Shown: in pieces, positions 29,521-39,582 of the stretch
How positions within the stretch are numbered: the first letter of the stretch is position 1
How the letters are laid out: every line of letters begins with the position of its first letter
Source of the DNA: Sepiola atlantica
Lineage: Eukaryota > Mollusca > Cephalopoda > Sepiida > Sepiolidae
Assembly: GCA_963556195.1 (NCBI GenBank)
Contig: CAUVYP010000244.1
Coordinates: forward strand, 3,782,001-3,846,000
DNA length: 64,000 bases
Direction: 5' to 3'
The notes under the pieces: model-generated
What the model saw: the letters and a program-made list of their open reading frames with translations, nothing else
Told to the model about the DNA's origin: nothing
Databases searched by the model: none
Made by a program: the position numbers and the translations under genes

Positions 29521-30239
29521 AGTGGTGTTCAGTAACCTAATTACAAAGTGGTGATCACTAACCTTATTTCAAAGTGGTGATCACTAACCTAATTTCAAAG
29601 TGGTGATAACTAACCTGATTTCAAAGTGGTTATCACTAACCTAATTACAAAGTGGTGATCACTAACCTAATTTCAAAGTTGTTATCACTAGCCTGATTTA
29701 AAAGTAGTGATCACTAACTTAATTTGAAAGTGGTGATCACTAACCTAATTTAAAAGTAGTGATCACTAACCTGAATTTAGAGTGGTGGTCACTAACCTAA
29801 TTTAAAAGTGGTGGTCACAAACCTAATTTGATAGTGGTGATCACTAACCTGATTTTAGAGTGGTGGTCACTAACCTAATTTCAGAGTGGTGATCACTAAC
29901 CTAATTTCAAAGTGGTGATCACTTACCTGATTTTAGAGTGGTGATCACTAACCTAATTTCAAAGTGGTAATCACTAAACTGATTTCAAAGTGGTGATCAC
30001 TAACTTGATTTCAAAGTTGTGATCACTAACCTGATTGTAAAGTGGTGATCACTAACCTAATTTCAGAGTGGTGATCTCTAACCTGATTTCAAAGTGGTGA
30101 TCACTAACCTAATTTCAAAGTAGTGGTCACTAACCTAATTTACAAAGTGGTGATCACTAACCTAATTTCAAAAGTGGTGATCACTGACCTAATTTCAAAG
30201 TGGTGATCACTAACCTTATTTCAAAGTTGTGGTCACTTA

Positions 30240-33200
30240 CCTAATTTCAGAGTGGGTGTCACTAACCAAATTTCAGAGTGGTGGTTACTAACCTAATTTC
30301 AGAGTGGTCGTCACTAACCTTATTTCAGAGTGGTGATCACTTACCTTATTTCAAAGTGGTTATCACTAACCTAATTTCAATATGGTTGTCACTAACCTGA
30401 TTTTAGAGTTGTTGTCACTAACCTGATTTTAGAGTGGTGGTCACTAACCTAATTTCAAAGTGGTGATCACTAACCTAATTTCAAAGTGGTGATCACTAAC
30501 CTGATTAGAAAGTGGTTATCACTAACCTAATTTCAAAGTGGATATCACTAACCTAATTTCAAAGCGGATATAACTAACCTAATTTCAAAGTGGATATCAC
30601 TAACCTAATTTCAAAGTGGTGATCACTAACCTGATTTCAAATTAGTGATCACTAACCTGATTTCAAAGTGGTGATCACTAACATAATTTCAAAGTGGTGA
30701 TCACTAACCTGATTTCAGAGTAGTGATCACTAACCTGATTTCAAAGTGGTGATCACTAACCTGATTTCAAAGTGGTGATCACTAACCTACTTTCAAAGTG
30801 GTGATCACTAACCTAATTTCAAAGTGGTGATCACTAACCTGATTAAAAAGTGGTGATCACTAACCTAATTTCAGAGTGGTGATCACTAACCTTATTAAAA
30901 AGTGTTGATCACTAACCTAATTTCAAAGTGGTGATCACTAACCTGATTTACAAAGTTGTGATCACTAACCTGATTACAGAGTGGTGATCACTAACCTAAT
31001 TTCAAAGTGGTTGTCACTAACCTAATTTCAAAGTGGATATCACTAACCTAATTTCAAAGGGGTGATCACTAACCTGATTTCAGATTAGTGATAACTAACC
31101 TGATTTCAAAGTGGTGATCACTAACCTGATTTCAAAGTGGTGATCACTAACCTAATTTCGAAGTAGTGATCACTAACCTAATTTCAAAGTGGTGATCACT
31201 AACCTGATTAAAAAGTGGGGATCACTAACCTAATTTCAGAGTGGTGATCACTAACCTAATTAAAAAGTGGTGATCACTAACCTAATTTCAAAGTGGTGAT
31301 CACTAACCTAATTTCAAAGTGGTGATCACTAACCTGATTTCAGAGTGGTGATCACTAACCTGATTTCAAAGTGGTGATCACTAACCTGATTTCAAAGTGG
31401 TGATCACTAACCTAATTTCAAAGTGGTGATCACTAACCTAATTTCAAAGTGGTGATCACTAACCTGATTCAGAGTGGTGATCACTAACCTGATTTCAAAG
31501 TGGTGATCACTAACCTGATTTCAGAGTCTTGGTCACTAACCTAATTTCAAAGTGGTGATCACTAATCTAATTTCAGAGTGGTGATCACTAACCTGATTTC
31601 AGAGTAGTGATCACTAACCTGATTTCAAAGTGGTGATCACTAACCTGATTTCAAAGTGGTGATCACAAACCTAATTTCAAAGTGGTGATCACTAACCTAA
31701 TTTCAAAGTGGTGATCACTAACCTGATTAAAAAGTGGTGATCACTAACGTAATTTCAGAGTTGTGATCACTAACCTAATTAAGAAGTGGTGATCACTAAC
31801 CTAATTTCAAAGTGGTGATCACTAACCTAATTTCAAAGTGGTGATCACTAACCTGATTTAAGAGTGGTGATCACTAACCTGATTTACAAGTGGTGATCAC
31901 TAACCGAATTTTAAAGTGGTGGTCACTAACTTAATTTAAAAGTGGTTATTACTAACCTAATTTCAAAGTTGTGATCACTAACCTAATATCAGAGTGGTGA
32001 TCACTAACCTAATTTCAAAGTGGGTATCACTAACCTGATTTCAAAGTGGTAAATACTAACCTAATTTCAAAGTGGTGATCACTAACCTGATTTTTGAGTG
32101 GTGGTCACAAACCTAATTTCAGAGTGGTGATCACTAACCTGATTTCAAAGTGGTGATCACTAACCTGATTTAAAAGTAGTGATCACTACCGTTATTTCAA
32201 ATTGGTGATCACTAACCTAATTTAAAAGTGGTGGTCCCTAACTGTATTTCAAAGTGGTGATCACTAACCTAATTTCGAAGTGGTGATCACTAACCTAATA
32301 TCAGAGTGGTGATCACTAACCTAATTGCAAAGTGGGTATCACTAACCTGATTTCAAAGTGGTGATTACTAACCTAATTTCAAAGTGGTGATCACTAACCT
32401 GATTTTAGAGTGGTGGTAACTAACCTAAGATCAGAGTGGTGATCACTAACCTGATTTCAAAGTGGTGGTCACTAAACTAATTTCAAAGTGGTGATCACAA
32501 ACCTAATTTCTAAGTGGTGATTACTAACCTAATTTCAAAGTGGTGATCACTAACCTAATTTCAGAGTGGTGATCACTAACCTGATTTCAAAGTGGTGATT
32601 ACTAACGTTTTTTCAAAGTGGTGATCACTAACCTAATTTCAAAGTTGTGATCACTAACCTAATTTCAAAGTGGTGATCACTAACCTGATTTCAGAGTGGT
32701 TATCACTAACCTGATTTCAAAGTGGTGATCACTAACCTGATTTCAAAGTGGTGATCACTTACCTAATTTCAAAGTTGTGATCACTAACCTAATTTCAAAG
32801 TGGTGATCACTAACCTGATTTCAGAGTGGTGATCACTAACCTGATTTCAAAGTGGTGATCACTAACCTGATTTCAGAGTGGTGGTCACTTACCTAATTTC
32901 AAAGTGGTGATCATTAACCTAATTTCAAAGTGGTGATCACTAACCTGATTTCAGAGTAGCGATCACTAACCTGATTTCAAAGTGGTGATCACAAACTTAT
33001 TTCAAAGTGGTGATCACTAACCTAATTTCAAAGTGGTGATCACTAACCTAATTTATAAGTGGTGGTCCCTAACTTAATTTCAAAGTGGTGATCACTAACC
33101 TACTTTCGAAGTGGTGATCACTAACCTAATATCAGAGTGGTGATCACTAACCTAATTGCAAAGTGGGTATCACTAACCTGATTTCAAAGTGGTGATTACT

Positions 33201-35408
33201 AACCTAATTTCAAAGTAGTGATCACTAACCTGATTTTAGAGTGGTGGTCACTAACCTAATTTCAGAGTGGTGATCACTAACCTGATTTCAAAGTGGTGGT
33301 CACTAAACTAATTTCAAAGTGGTGATCACAAACCTAATTTCAAAGTGGTGATTACTAACCTAATTTAAAAGTGGTGATCACTAACCTAATTTCAGAGTGG
33401 TGATCACTAACCTAATTTCAAAGTGGTGATCACTAACCTTATTTCAAAGTGGTGATCACTAACCTAATTTCAAAGTTGTGATCACTAACCTAATTTCAAA
33501 GTGGTTATCACTAACCTGATTTCAGAGTGTTGATCACTAACCTAATTTCAAAGTGGTGATCACTAACCTGATTAAAAAGTGGTGATCACTAACCTAATTT
33601 CAAAGTTGTGATCACTAACCTAATTTCAAAGTGGATATCACTAACCTAATTTCAAAGTGGATATCACTAACCTAATTTCAAAGTGGTGATCACTTACCTG
33701 ATTAAAAAGTGGTGGTCACTAACCTAATTTCAGAGTGGTGATCACTAACCTGATTTCAAAGTGGTGATAACTAACATAATTTCAAAGTTGTGATCATGCA
33801 CCTGATTTCAGAGTAGTGATCACTAACCTGATTTCAAATTGGTGATCACTAACCTGATTTCAAAGTGGTGATCACTAACCTAATTTCAAAGTGGTGATCA
33901 CTAACCTAATTTCAAAGTGGTGATCACTAACCTGATTAAAAAGTGGTGATCACTAACCTAATTTCAGAGTGGTGATCACTAACCTTATTAAAAAGTGTTG
34001 ATCACTAACCTAATTTCAAAGTGGTGATCACTAACCTGATTTACAAAGTGGTGATCACTAACCTGATTACAGAGTGGTGATCACTAACCTAATTTCAAAG
34101 TGGATATCACTAACCTAATTTCAAAGTGGATATCACTAACCTAATTTCAAAGTGGATATCACTAACCTAATTTCAAAGTGGATATCACTAACCTAATTTC
34201 AAAGTGGATATTACTAACCTAATTTCAAAGGGGTGATCACTAACCTGATTTCAGATTAGTGATCACTAACCTGATTTCAAAGTGGTGATCACTAACCTGA
34301 TTTCAAAGTGGTGATCACTAACCTAATTTCGAAGTAGTGATCACTAACCTAATTTCAAAGTGGTGATCACTAACCTGATTAAAAAGTGGGGATCACTAAC
34401 CTAATTTCAGAGTGGTGATCACTAACCTAATTAAAAAGTGGTGATCACTAACCTAATTTGAAAGTGGTGATCACTAACCTAATTTCAAAGTGGTGATCAC
34501 TAACCTGATTTCAGAGTGGTTATAACTAACCTGATTTCAAAGTGGTGATCACTAACCTGATTTCAAAGTGGTGATCACTAACCTAATTTCAAAGTGGTGA
34601 TCACTAACCTAATTTAAAAGTGGTGATCACTAACCTGATTCAGAGTGGTGACTACTAACCTGATTTCAAAGTAGTGATCACTAACCTGATTTCAGAGTCT
34701 TGGTCACTAACCTAATTTCAAAGTGGTGATCACTAATCTAATTTCAGAGTGGTGATCACTAACCTGATTTCAGAGTAGTGATCACTAACCTGATTTCAAA
34801 GTGGTGATCACTAACCTGATTTCAAAGTGGTGATCACAAACCTAATTTCAAAGTGGTGATCACTAACCTAATTTCAAAGTGGTGATCACTAACCTGATTA
34901 AAAAGTGGTGATCACTTACCTAATTTCAGAGTTGTGATCACTAACCTTATTAAGAAGTGGTGATCACTAACCTAATTTCAAAGTGGTGATCACTAACCTG
35001 ATTTCAGAGTGGTGATCACTAACCTTATTTCAAAGTGGTGATCATTAACCTGATTTCAAAGTGGTGATCACTAACCTAATTTCAAAGTGGTGATCACTAA
35101 CCTAATTTCAAAGTTGTGATCACTAACCTGATTTCAGAGTGGTGATCACTGACCTGATTTCAAAGTGGTGATCACTAACCGACTTTAAAAGTGGTGGTCA
35201 CTAACTTAATTTCAAAGTGGTGATCACTAACCTAATTTCAAAGTGGTGATCACTAACCTAATATCAGAGTGGTGATCACTAACCTAATTTCAAAGTGGGT
35301 ATCACTAACCTGATTTCAAAGTGGTAAATACTAACCTAATTTCAAAGTGGTGATCACTTACCTGATTTTAGAGTGGTGGTCACTAACCTAATTTCAGAGT
35401 GGTGATCA
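30240..35408. repeat. Higher-order repeat pair, about 3.17 kb, cut by the retrotransposon
   Basis: CAGATTAGTGATAACTAACC at 31081 and its near-copy at 34252 (reading GATCACT in place of GATAACT) lie 3,171 bp apart (122 monomers minus 1). The surrounding order of rare variants is conserved: GATTAAAAAGTGG, GTGGATATCAC, and CAGAGTCTTGGTCAC. The second copy has five consecutive GGATAT-type monomers at 34090-34215, against one or two at the matching places. A related pair with about 3.06-kb spacing lies at 51598 and 54663. The block is therefore present on both sides of the retrotransposon. Confidence 0.8.
35404..35408. repeat. Target site duplication, left copy (GATCA)
   Basis: GATCA abuts the left end of the LTR element and is repeated at 39752-39756 on the other side. 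Removing the element and one copy restores a perfect monomer junction, GTGGTGATCACTAACC. Five-base duplications are usual for Ty3/Gypsy integrases. Confidence 0.93.
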
Positions 35409-35577
35409 TGTAATAAAAACTGGACGCCGAATATAACTTAAGGATAAGCTTTATTTAACCATTTGTTGCTTAGCTAGACAAATAGTGTTTTAACATTCAC
35501 TCTTAATATACACGAATGTAGAACATTCCATTATTACTCCAAGGGGGAGACAGGCATCAATTATCTTTGTTACTACA
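35409..35577 (-). repeat. 3' LTR of the retrotransposon
   Basis: A 169-bp direct copy of 39583-39751, identical except for C at 35479 where the other has T. Read on the minus strand it begins TGTAGTAACAAAG and ends TTTTATTACA, giving the usual TG...CA ends. It lies directly downstream of the polypurine tract that follows pol, which marks it as the 3' LTR. Confidence 0.95.
35450..35455 (-). promoter_or_regulatory. Polyadenylation signal AATAAA in the 3' LTR
   Basis: The minus strand reads GGTTAAATAAAGC here, with a canonical AATAAA about 123 bases into the LTR. It would direct 3' end formation of the genomic RNA shortly downstream. The inverted U3 copy beside the 5' LTR stops exactly after this hexamer. 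Confidence 0.6.
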
Positions 35578-35597
35578 TTCTCCCCCATCTATCTTCT
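35578..35597 (-). other. Polypurine tract, plus-strand primer
   Basis: On the minus strand the bases between the pol stop codon and the 3' LTR are AGAAGATAGATGGGGGAGAA, nearly all purine and ending directly at the LTR TG. This is the expected site and composition for the RNase H-resistant primer of plus-strand DNA synthesis. The tract shares its last base with the pol stop codon. An inverted duplicate lies at 39434-39453. Confidence 0.85.
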
Positions 35598-38500
35598 TAT
35601 TCGTAGGGAACAAAATCATCCCATCGACCTGGCCTCCTGCGGGTTCTTTGAGGGCGTCTTGGTTGTTCGTGCCCGACATCCATTTCTAATCTAGGCTCCT
35701 CGGGACCTGACAACGTTTCGGGACTGTCTTGTGTTGCTGGTTTAGGGCTAAAATATCTTGCTCCAAATCGCTCTCGTTTTCTACGGCGCTTCGGTCGCTT
35801 GGTGTCTGAAGATTGAGTATCTGTCTCAGATATTGGGTGAAACCGCTTTCGTGGTACCCATCTGTCGTCCGAACTAGAGTCAGAGACGACTCTGTTAGTA
35901 TATTCAGATTCGTTTTGTTGGGACTCTGAACTTGACGTATCTGGCACACGATCACCTAAGAGGGTCGGACTTGTTCCACGAACCGGAGCTCTATATCCAT
36001 CTGAAGCAGTTCTACGTTCATATACATTTCCTGCTGGGGCTAGATCCCTTAAGGAGACAGTAGATTGCCTTCCTTCTGAATTTCTGACCAGTGCATACTG
36101 AGGGTTCGCTTCGATTAATTGTACCTCGCTTACCAATGGGTCATGTTTACTATGACGAACATGACGTTTTAATAAAACTGTGCCAGGTTGTGCAAGCCAC
36201 GAGGGAAGTGATGTGCCTGCTGAGCTTCGTCGTGGGAACGAGAAGAATCTCTCATGTGGGGTAGCGTTTGTCGCTGTACATAATAGAGTCCTAATAGCGT
36301 ATAAGGCCATGGGGATGAGACTTTCCCAATCGGAGATCGGACTATTGCGATTTGCTGCCGCCAACTGTACTGTCTTCCATATTATACCATTGTATCTTTC
36401 GCACTGTCCGTTTCCTTGAGGATTGTGAGGAGTTGTTCTACTTACAGCTACTCTTCGTTCATGCAGAAACTGCTTGAGTTCGTCCGACATAAAAGCAGAC
36501 CCACGATCTGAATGTATATATGCAGGCACTCCAAAAACGGCAAAAATGGAGCAGAGGCCTTGAATTACTGTTGCAGCCGTTACGTCTGGGCAGGGGATGA
36601 CGAACGGAAATCTTGAGTACTCGTCTATTATTGTGAGCATGTATTTATTTTTAGTTTTAGAGGGTAAAGGGCCCTTAAAATCCAGGTTAAGTCTTTCAAA
36701 AGGCTGTGTGGCCTTAATGAGTGTTGCTGGAGGAGGTTTGTAGAACCTGGGCTTATTTTCTGCGCATATCCGACAAGAGTTCGTAATTCTTTTTACGTCT
36801 TCAACAGAATATGGCAAGTTTCTGCTCCTGACTACGTGAATCATTCTTGTGATACCTGGGTGACACAATTCCCTGTGTATATACTGAAGATCATCTGAGC
36901 CAGTTACCAGGCCACACACCCTTGAAAGCGCGTCGACCGCGGCATTCTCCTTACCAGGGCGGTAAGTGACGTCAAAGGAGTAGCAAGAAAGCTCCATTCT
37001 CCATCTCGCTATTTTCTCGTTTTTTATTTTACTCGTTGTTTTTGGGTTAAACATAAACGAGACCGACTTTTGGTCAGTGATTAATTCAAAATGTCGGCCG
37101 ATTAAGTAATGCCTCCATTTTCGTAATGCCTCAACTATGGCGTACGCTTCTTTTTCTATTGCAGAGTGTCGTCGCTCGGATTTCGAAAGTGTTCTTGAAA
37201 AAAAAGCTACAGGACGACCGGATTGTCTCAGTGAGGCAGCTATCGCACAGTCGGAGGCATCCGTCTCAACTAATAGAGGGATAAAAGGATCCACAGCAGA
37301 AATGGCAGACTGAGCAATGTTCCTTTTCATGTTTTGAAATGCTCTGATGGCGGAACAGGACAACGGAAAAGTAGATACTTGTGTCAATGGGTGTATTTTT
37401 TCTGAAAAAGACGCAACCCATTGGGAGTAGTGAGCAAACATACCGAGGGCTCGTCGTAAAGAGGGCATGTTTCCAGGGATTGGTAATTCCATTAGCGGTT
37501 TCAGTCGCTCGGGATCCGGCGTCATGGTGCCATTTTTGACAATGTATCCCAATAATTTGATGCTTTTCAAGTTGTAGGAACATTTTTCACTGTTCAAAGT
37601 CAGATTATATTTCTTGACGGCAGCCATGAATCGTTTAAGGTTGTGGTCATGTTCAGCTTGGTTATGTCCGCATACTGTGACATTGTCTATATATGCAACA
37701 GTACCCTTCAATTTTTCATTGGAGATTATTTCATCTATTACCCTCTGGAAGCTAGCCACACCATTTGTTATCCCAAAAGGAATTCGGCAGAACTGATATA
37801 GGCGACCGCAGGCCTCGAATGCCGTGTAGGGCTTATCCTCTGGCTTGATAGGTACCTGATGGTAGGCACTTCTGAGATCTAAAGTACTGAAAGTGTGATA
37901 TTTTGCAATATTAGAAATCATTTCGTCAATACGAGGCAGTGGATAGGCATCGAGTAATGTGTATCTGTTGATGGTCTGGGAATAGTCAATGACCATCCTT
38001 TTCTTGTGATTTTCAGTGGCTGTTACGAGGACCTGTGCTCGCCATGGAGATTCACTTGGCTCTATAATTCCTTCCTTAAGTAGTTTTGTTACTTCTGCTG
38101 CTATGAACTGCTTGTCCGTTTCTGAATAGCGTCTTGATTTTATTGCTATTGGTTTGCAGTCAGGAGTTAAGTTTGTAAAAAGTGACGGGTGCCGCACTTT
38201 GACAGCTGCTAGTCCACATACGCTTAGGACTGGCTTGGGGCCACCAAAAGGAATTTCAACGCATGAATGTTGTTTTAGAAAATTGTGACCCAAAATCACT
38301 TCGCAGCAGAGGTTTTTCATTACTGATAATTTGATCCCTTGATAGGAGTTTCCTTTTAGTTTCAGGTTAACCATGCAATATCCAATTACATGGGACGATA
38401 AAGATGAATTTGCCATTGATATTTGGTTGGAACAAGGAAATATTTCCCATTTATTTGCTTTTACAATACTGGCATTAATAAAACTTTCGGAACTGCCTGT

Positions 38501-38620
38501 ATCAATAAGCGCATGAATAGTCAATCCATTGATTTTTACCCTCACGATTGTTTTTGAGAGGCAGCCGGGGAATGCAGCTGATATTGTAATTGGTGCTACA
38601 GTAGCAAGAGTAGCCGAACG
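35597..38620 (-). CDS. pol: Pol polyprotein (protease, RT, RNase H, integrase)
   Basis: About 1,007 codons counted from the frame junction at 38620. The frame is open back to an ATG at 38836, but that stretch overlaps the gag zinc knuckles and is probably a shadow. Domains in order: aspartic protease with DTGSS (about 38489-38503); reverse transcriptase with LDLRSAYHQV and the catalytic box YIDN at 37682-37693, where most relatives have YxDD; RNase H starting with TDASD near 37252-37266; integrase with an HHCC-type zinc finger (HRELCH...CRIC, near 36775-36890), then a D, D-X35-E core (LDF, HSDRGSAF, CERYNG), and a GPY/F-like segment (PGTVLLKRHVR). The C-terminus is rich in Arg, Lys and Ser and shows no recognisable chromodomain. 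It copies the genomic RNA and integrates the cDNA. No internal stop or frame break is present after 38620. Confidence 0.93.
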   Translation of the reverse strand, partial: RSATLATVAPITISAAFPGCLSKTIVRVKINGLTIHALIDTGSSESFINASIVKANKWEIFPCSNQISMANSSLSSHVIGYCMVNLKLKGNSYQGIKLSVMKNLCCEVILGHNFLKQHSCVEIPFGGPKPVLSVCGLAAVKVRHPSLFTNLTPDCKPIAIKSRRYSETDKQFIAAEVTKLLKEGIIEPSESPWRAQVLVTATENHKKRMVIDYSQTINRYTLLDAYPLPRIDEMISNIAKYHTFSTLDLRSAYHQVPIKPEDKPYTAFEACGRLYQFCRIPFGITNGVASFQRVIDEIISNEKLKGTVAYIDNVTVCGHNQAEHDHNLKRFMAAVKKYNLTLNSEKCSYNLKSIKLLGYIVKNGTMTPDPERLKPLMELPIPGNMPSLRRALGMFAHYSQWVASFSEKIHPLTQVSTFPLSCSAIRAFQNMKRNIAQSAISAVDPFIPLLVETDASDCAIAASLRQSGRPVAFFSRTLSKSERRHSAIEKEAYAIVEALRKWRHYLIGRHFELITDQKSVSFMFNPKTTSKIKNEKIARWRMELSCYSFDVTYRPGKENAAVDALSRVCGLVTGSDDLQYIHRELCHPGITRMIHVVRSRNLPYSVEDVKRITNSCRICAENKPRFYKPPPATLIKATQPFERLNLDFKGPLPSKTKNKYMLTIIDEYSRFPFVIPCPDVTAATVIQGLCSIFAVFGVPAYIHSDRGSAFMSDELKQFLHERRVAVSRTTPHNPQGNGQCERYNGIIWKTVQLAAANRNSPISDWESLIPMALYAIRTLLCTATNATPHERFFSFPRRSSAGTSLPSWLAQPGTVLLKRHVRHSKHDPLVSEVQLIEANPQYALVRNSEGRQSTVSLRDLAPAGNVYERRTASDGYRAPVRGTSPTLLGDRVPDTSSSESQQNESEYTNRVVSDSSSDDRWVPRKRFHPISETDTQSSDTKRPKRRRKRERFGARYFSPKPATQDSPETLSGPEEPRLEMDVGHEQPRRPQRTRRRPGRWDDFVPYE

Positions 38621-39425
38621 TTTTTTTTTGAGAAGCTGACCGGCAAACTTTCGAAAAATGTCCCTGCTTATCACACTTGTGGCATCTAACATCTCGAGCC
38701 GGGCAGGACGAACGAGCATGTATACGAAGGCCACAAAAGTAGCATGTGGATCCAGCTGAGGCGGCAGTGATAAGTTGTTCGTGATCGTTAGAAAGGGGGG
38801 TGGCAGCATCTTGGACAATGGAAGAATTTTGAACATGCAGAGGAGGGGCTACGATAGCAGCTCCCAAAATATCGGGTTGTAAATAGAAGACAGACTGCTT
38901 CTGTGCCATGTCCAACGTTAGAGCTTGTTCATAAGCTGTTGGTAAGTCTAGGTTTTTATTCTCTAGTAGTCTTTGTCTTATTTGGTTGGACTGTATTCCA
39001 TTAATAAATGCGTCCCTGATAAAAACATCTCTCGCTTGGTTCGCAGTTAAGGCTGTAAATTCACACTCGCGACTTAACGTCTTTAGAATCTGAAGGTATT
39101 GTTCAAGGCTTTCTTCTGGTTGTTGACGCCGGGTAGCAAGTAAATGTCTAGCAAAAATAGTATTTTTTTTTTTTACAAACATGGCTCCTAAAATGTCCAC
39201 CGCAGTTTCATAATTTTCACATTCAGATAAATTTCTATAAATAGCAGTAGAGACATGATGTAAAAGAAGGGTATATTTCTCAGTACCTGTTAAAGCCGCG
39301 TTTGAAGATAACTGTAGAGCTGTAAGGAATCCTTCGAACATTTTTCTCCAATGCCGCCATTTGTCAGTAGATTCCGAGTCGGCCGTATCAAGGTCTAGAC
39401 GATCGGGTTTCAAGTAACGTTCCAT
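38502..39425 (-). CDS. gag: Gag structural protein with two zinc knuckles
   Basis: About 307 codons from ATG at 39425 (MERYLKPDRLDL). The frame is open 13 codons further upstream, but that part is the antisense polypurine/U3 copy, so the 39425 start is preferred. The central part resembles the capsid region of Ty3/Gypsy Gag, including a conserved segment around ATRRQQPEESLEQYL. The C-terminal nucleocapsid has two CX2CX4HX4C knuckles: CYFC...H...C near 38702-38743 and CHKC...H...C near 38640-38684. These bind and package the genomic RNA. The last 119 bases overlap pol in another frame. A run of twelve A (T at 39163-39174 on the + strand) lies inside the frame and is a possible length-error site. 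Confidence 0.88.
   Translation of the reverse strand: MERYLKPDRLDLDTADSESTDKWRHWRKMFEGFLTALQLSSNAALTGTEKYTLLLHHVSTAIYRNLSECENYETAVDILGAMFVKKKNTIFARHLLATRRQQPEESLEQYLQILKTLSRECEFTALTANQARDVFIRDAFINGIQSNQIRQRLLENKNLDLPTAYEQALTLDMAQKQSVFYLQPDILGAAIVAPPLHVQNSSIVQDAATPLSNDHEQLITAASAGSTCYFCGLRIHARSSCPARDVRCHKCDKQGHFSKVCRSASQKKTFGYSCYCSTNYNISCIPRLPLKNNREGKNQWIDYSCAY
38621..38629 (-). other. Gag-pol frame junction at a nine-A run
   Basis: The minus strand carries CTTCTCAAAAAAAAACGTTC. Gag reads CAA AAA AAA ACG, while pol reads CTC AAA AAA AAA CGT. Passing from gag to pol here needs a +1 (or -2) change. It could be programmed frameshifting, slippage of a polymerase in the run, or a one-base length mutation or sequencing error. 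With one A fewer the two frames would be continuous. The sequence alone does not decide among these. Confidence 0.7.
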
Positions 39426-39426
39426 A

Positions 39427-39581
39427 ACGAATGAGAAGATAGATGGGGGAGAATGTAGTAACAAAGATAATTGATGCCTGTCTCCCCCTTGGAGTAATAA
39501 TGGAATGTTCTACATTCGTGTATATTAAGAGTGAATGTTAAAACACTATTTGTCTAGCTAAGCAACAAATGGTTAAATAAA
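39427..39581 (+). repeat. Inverted copy of polypurine tract plus U3 beside the 5' LTR
   Basis: Bases 39454-39581 are the exact reverse complement of 35450-35577 (128 bp of U3, from TGTAGTAAC to just after AATAAA). The match runs inward through 39427-39453, against 35578-35604, with one mismatch, covering the polypurine tract and the pol stop region. Total arm is 155 bp. At the outer side one T (39582) separates it from the 5' LTR, and the rest of the LTR (R/U5 side, 41 bp) is missing. It carries the same base as the 3' LTR at the single polymorphic position (39552 pairs with 35479). It sits where a primer-binding site and leader should be, and no TGG-type primer site follows the LTR. Confidence 0.93.
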
Positions 39582-39582
39582 T

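Larger units (their letters stand above)
1..35408. repeat. 26-bp satellite array, left part
   Basis: Uninterrupted head-to-tail array of a 26-bp monomer, about 1,360 copies, already in progress at base 1. On the + strand the monomer has two conserved cores, CTAACCTAATTTC and GTGGTGATCA, joined by a short AAA/AGA spacer. Most changes are substitutions at a few recurring positions: CTAATT or CTGATT, CAAAG, CAGAG or TAGAG, and GGTGATCAC, GGTGGTCAC or GGTTATCAC. One-base indels are rare, so phase is kept for kilobases. Every frame on both strands is stopped within a few monomers because the unit contains TAA and TGA and its length is not a multiple of three. It is therefore non-coding. No foreign insertion was seen in this stretch. 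Mixed variant haplotypes recur at fixed kilobase offsets, which indicates higher-order organisation. Confidence 0.98.

Noticed and set aside
1..35408. Possible coding repeats in the satellite
   Set aside because: The monomer contains stop codons and has a length not divisible by three, so all frames on both strands close within a few units.
36180..36419. Plus-strand open frame of 79 codons inside the retrotransposon
   Set aside because: It is antisense to the integrase region of pol and has no features of its own; a shadow frame. The same applies to 37614-37796 on the plus strand and to 35686-35955 and 37266-37583 on the minus strand.
38621..38836. Upstream extension of pol to the ATG at 38836
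   Set aside because: This stretch overlaps the gag zinc knuckles in another frame and shows no protease-like sequence. Entry from gag at the nine-A run is more plausible than a separate start.
39426..39464. Upstream ATG of gag at 39464
   Set aside because: The 13 extra codons are a translation of the inverted polypurine tract and U3 edge. The family-like Gag start is the ATG at 39425.
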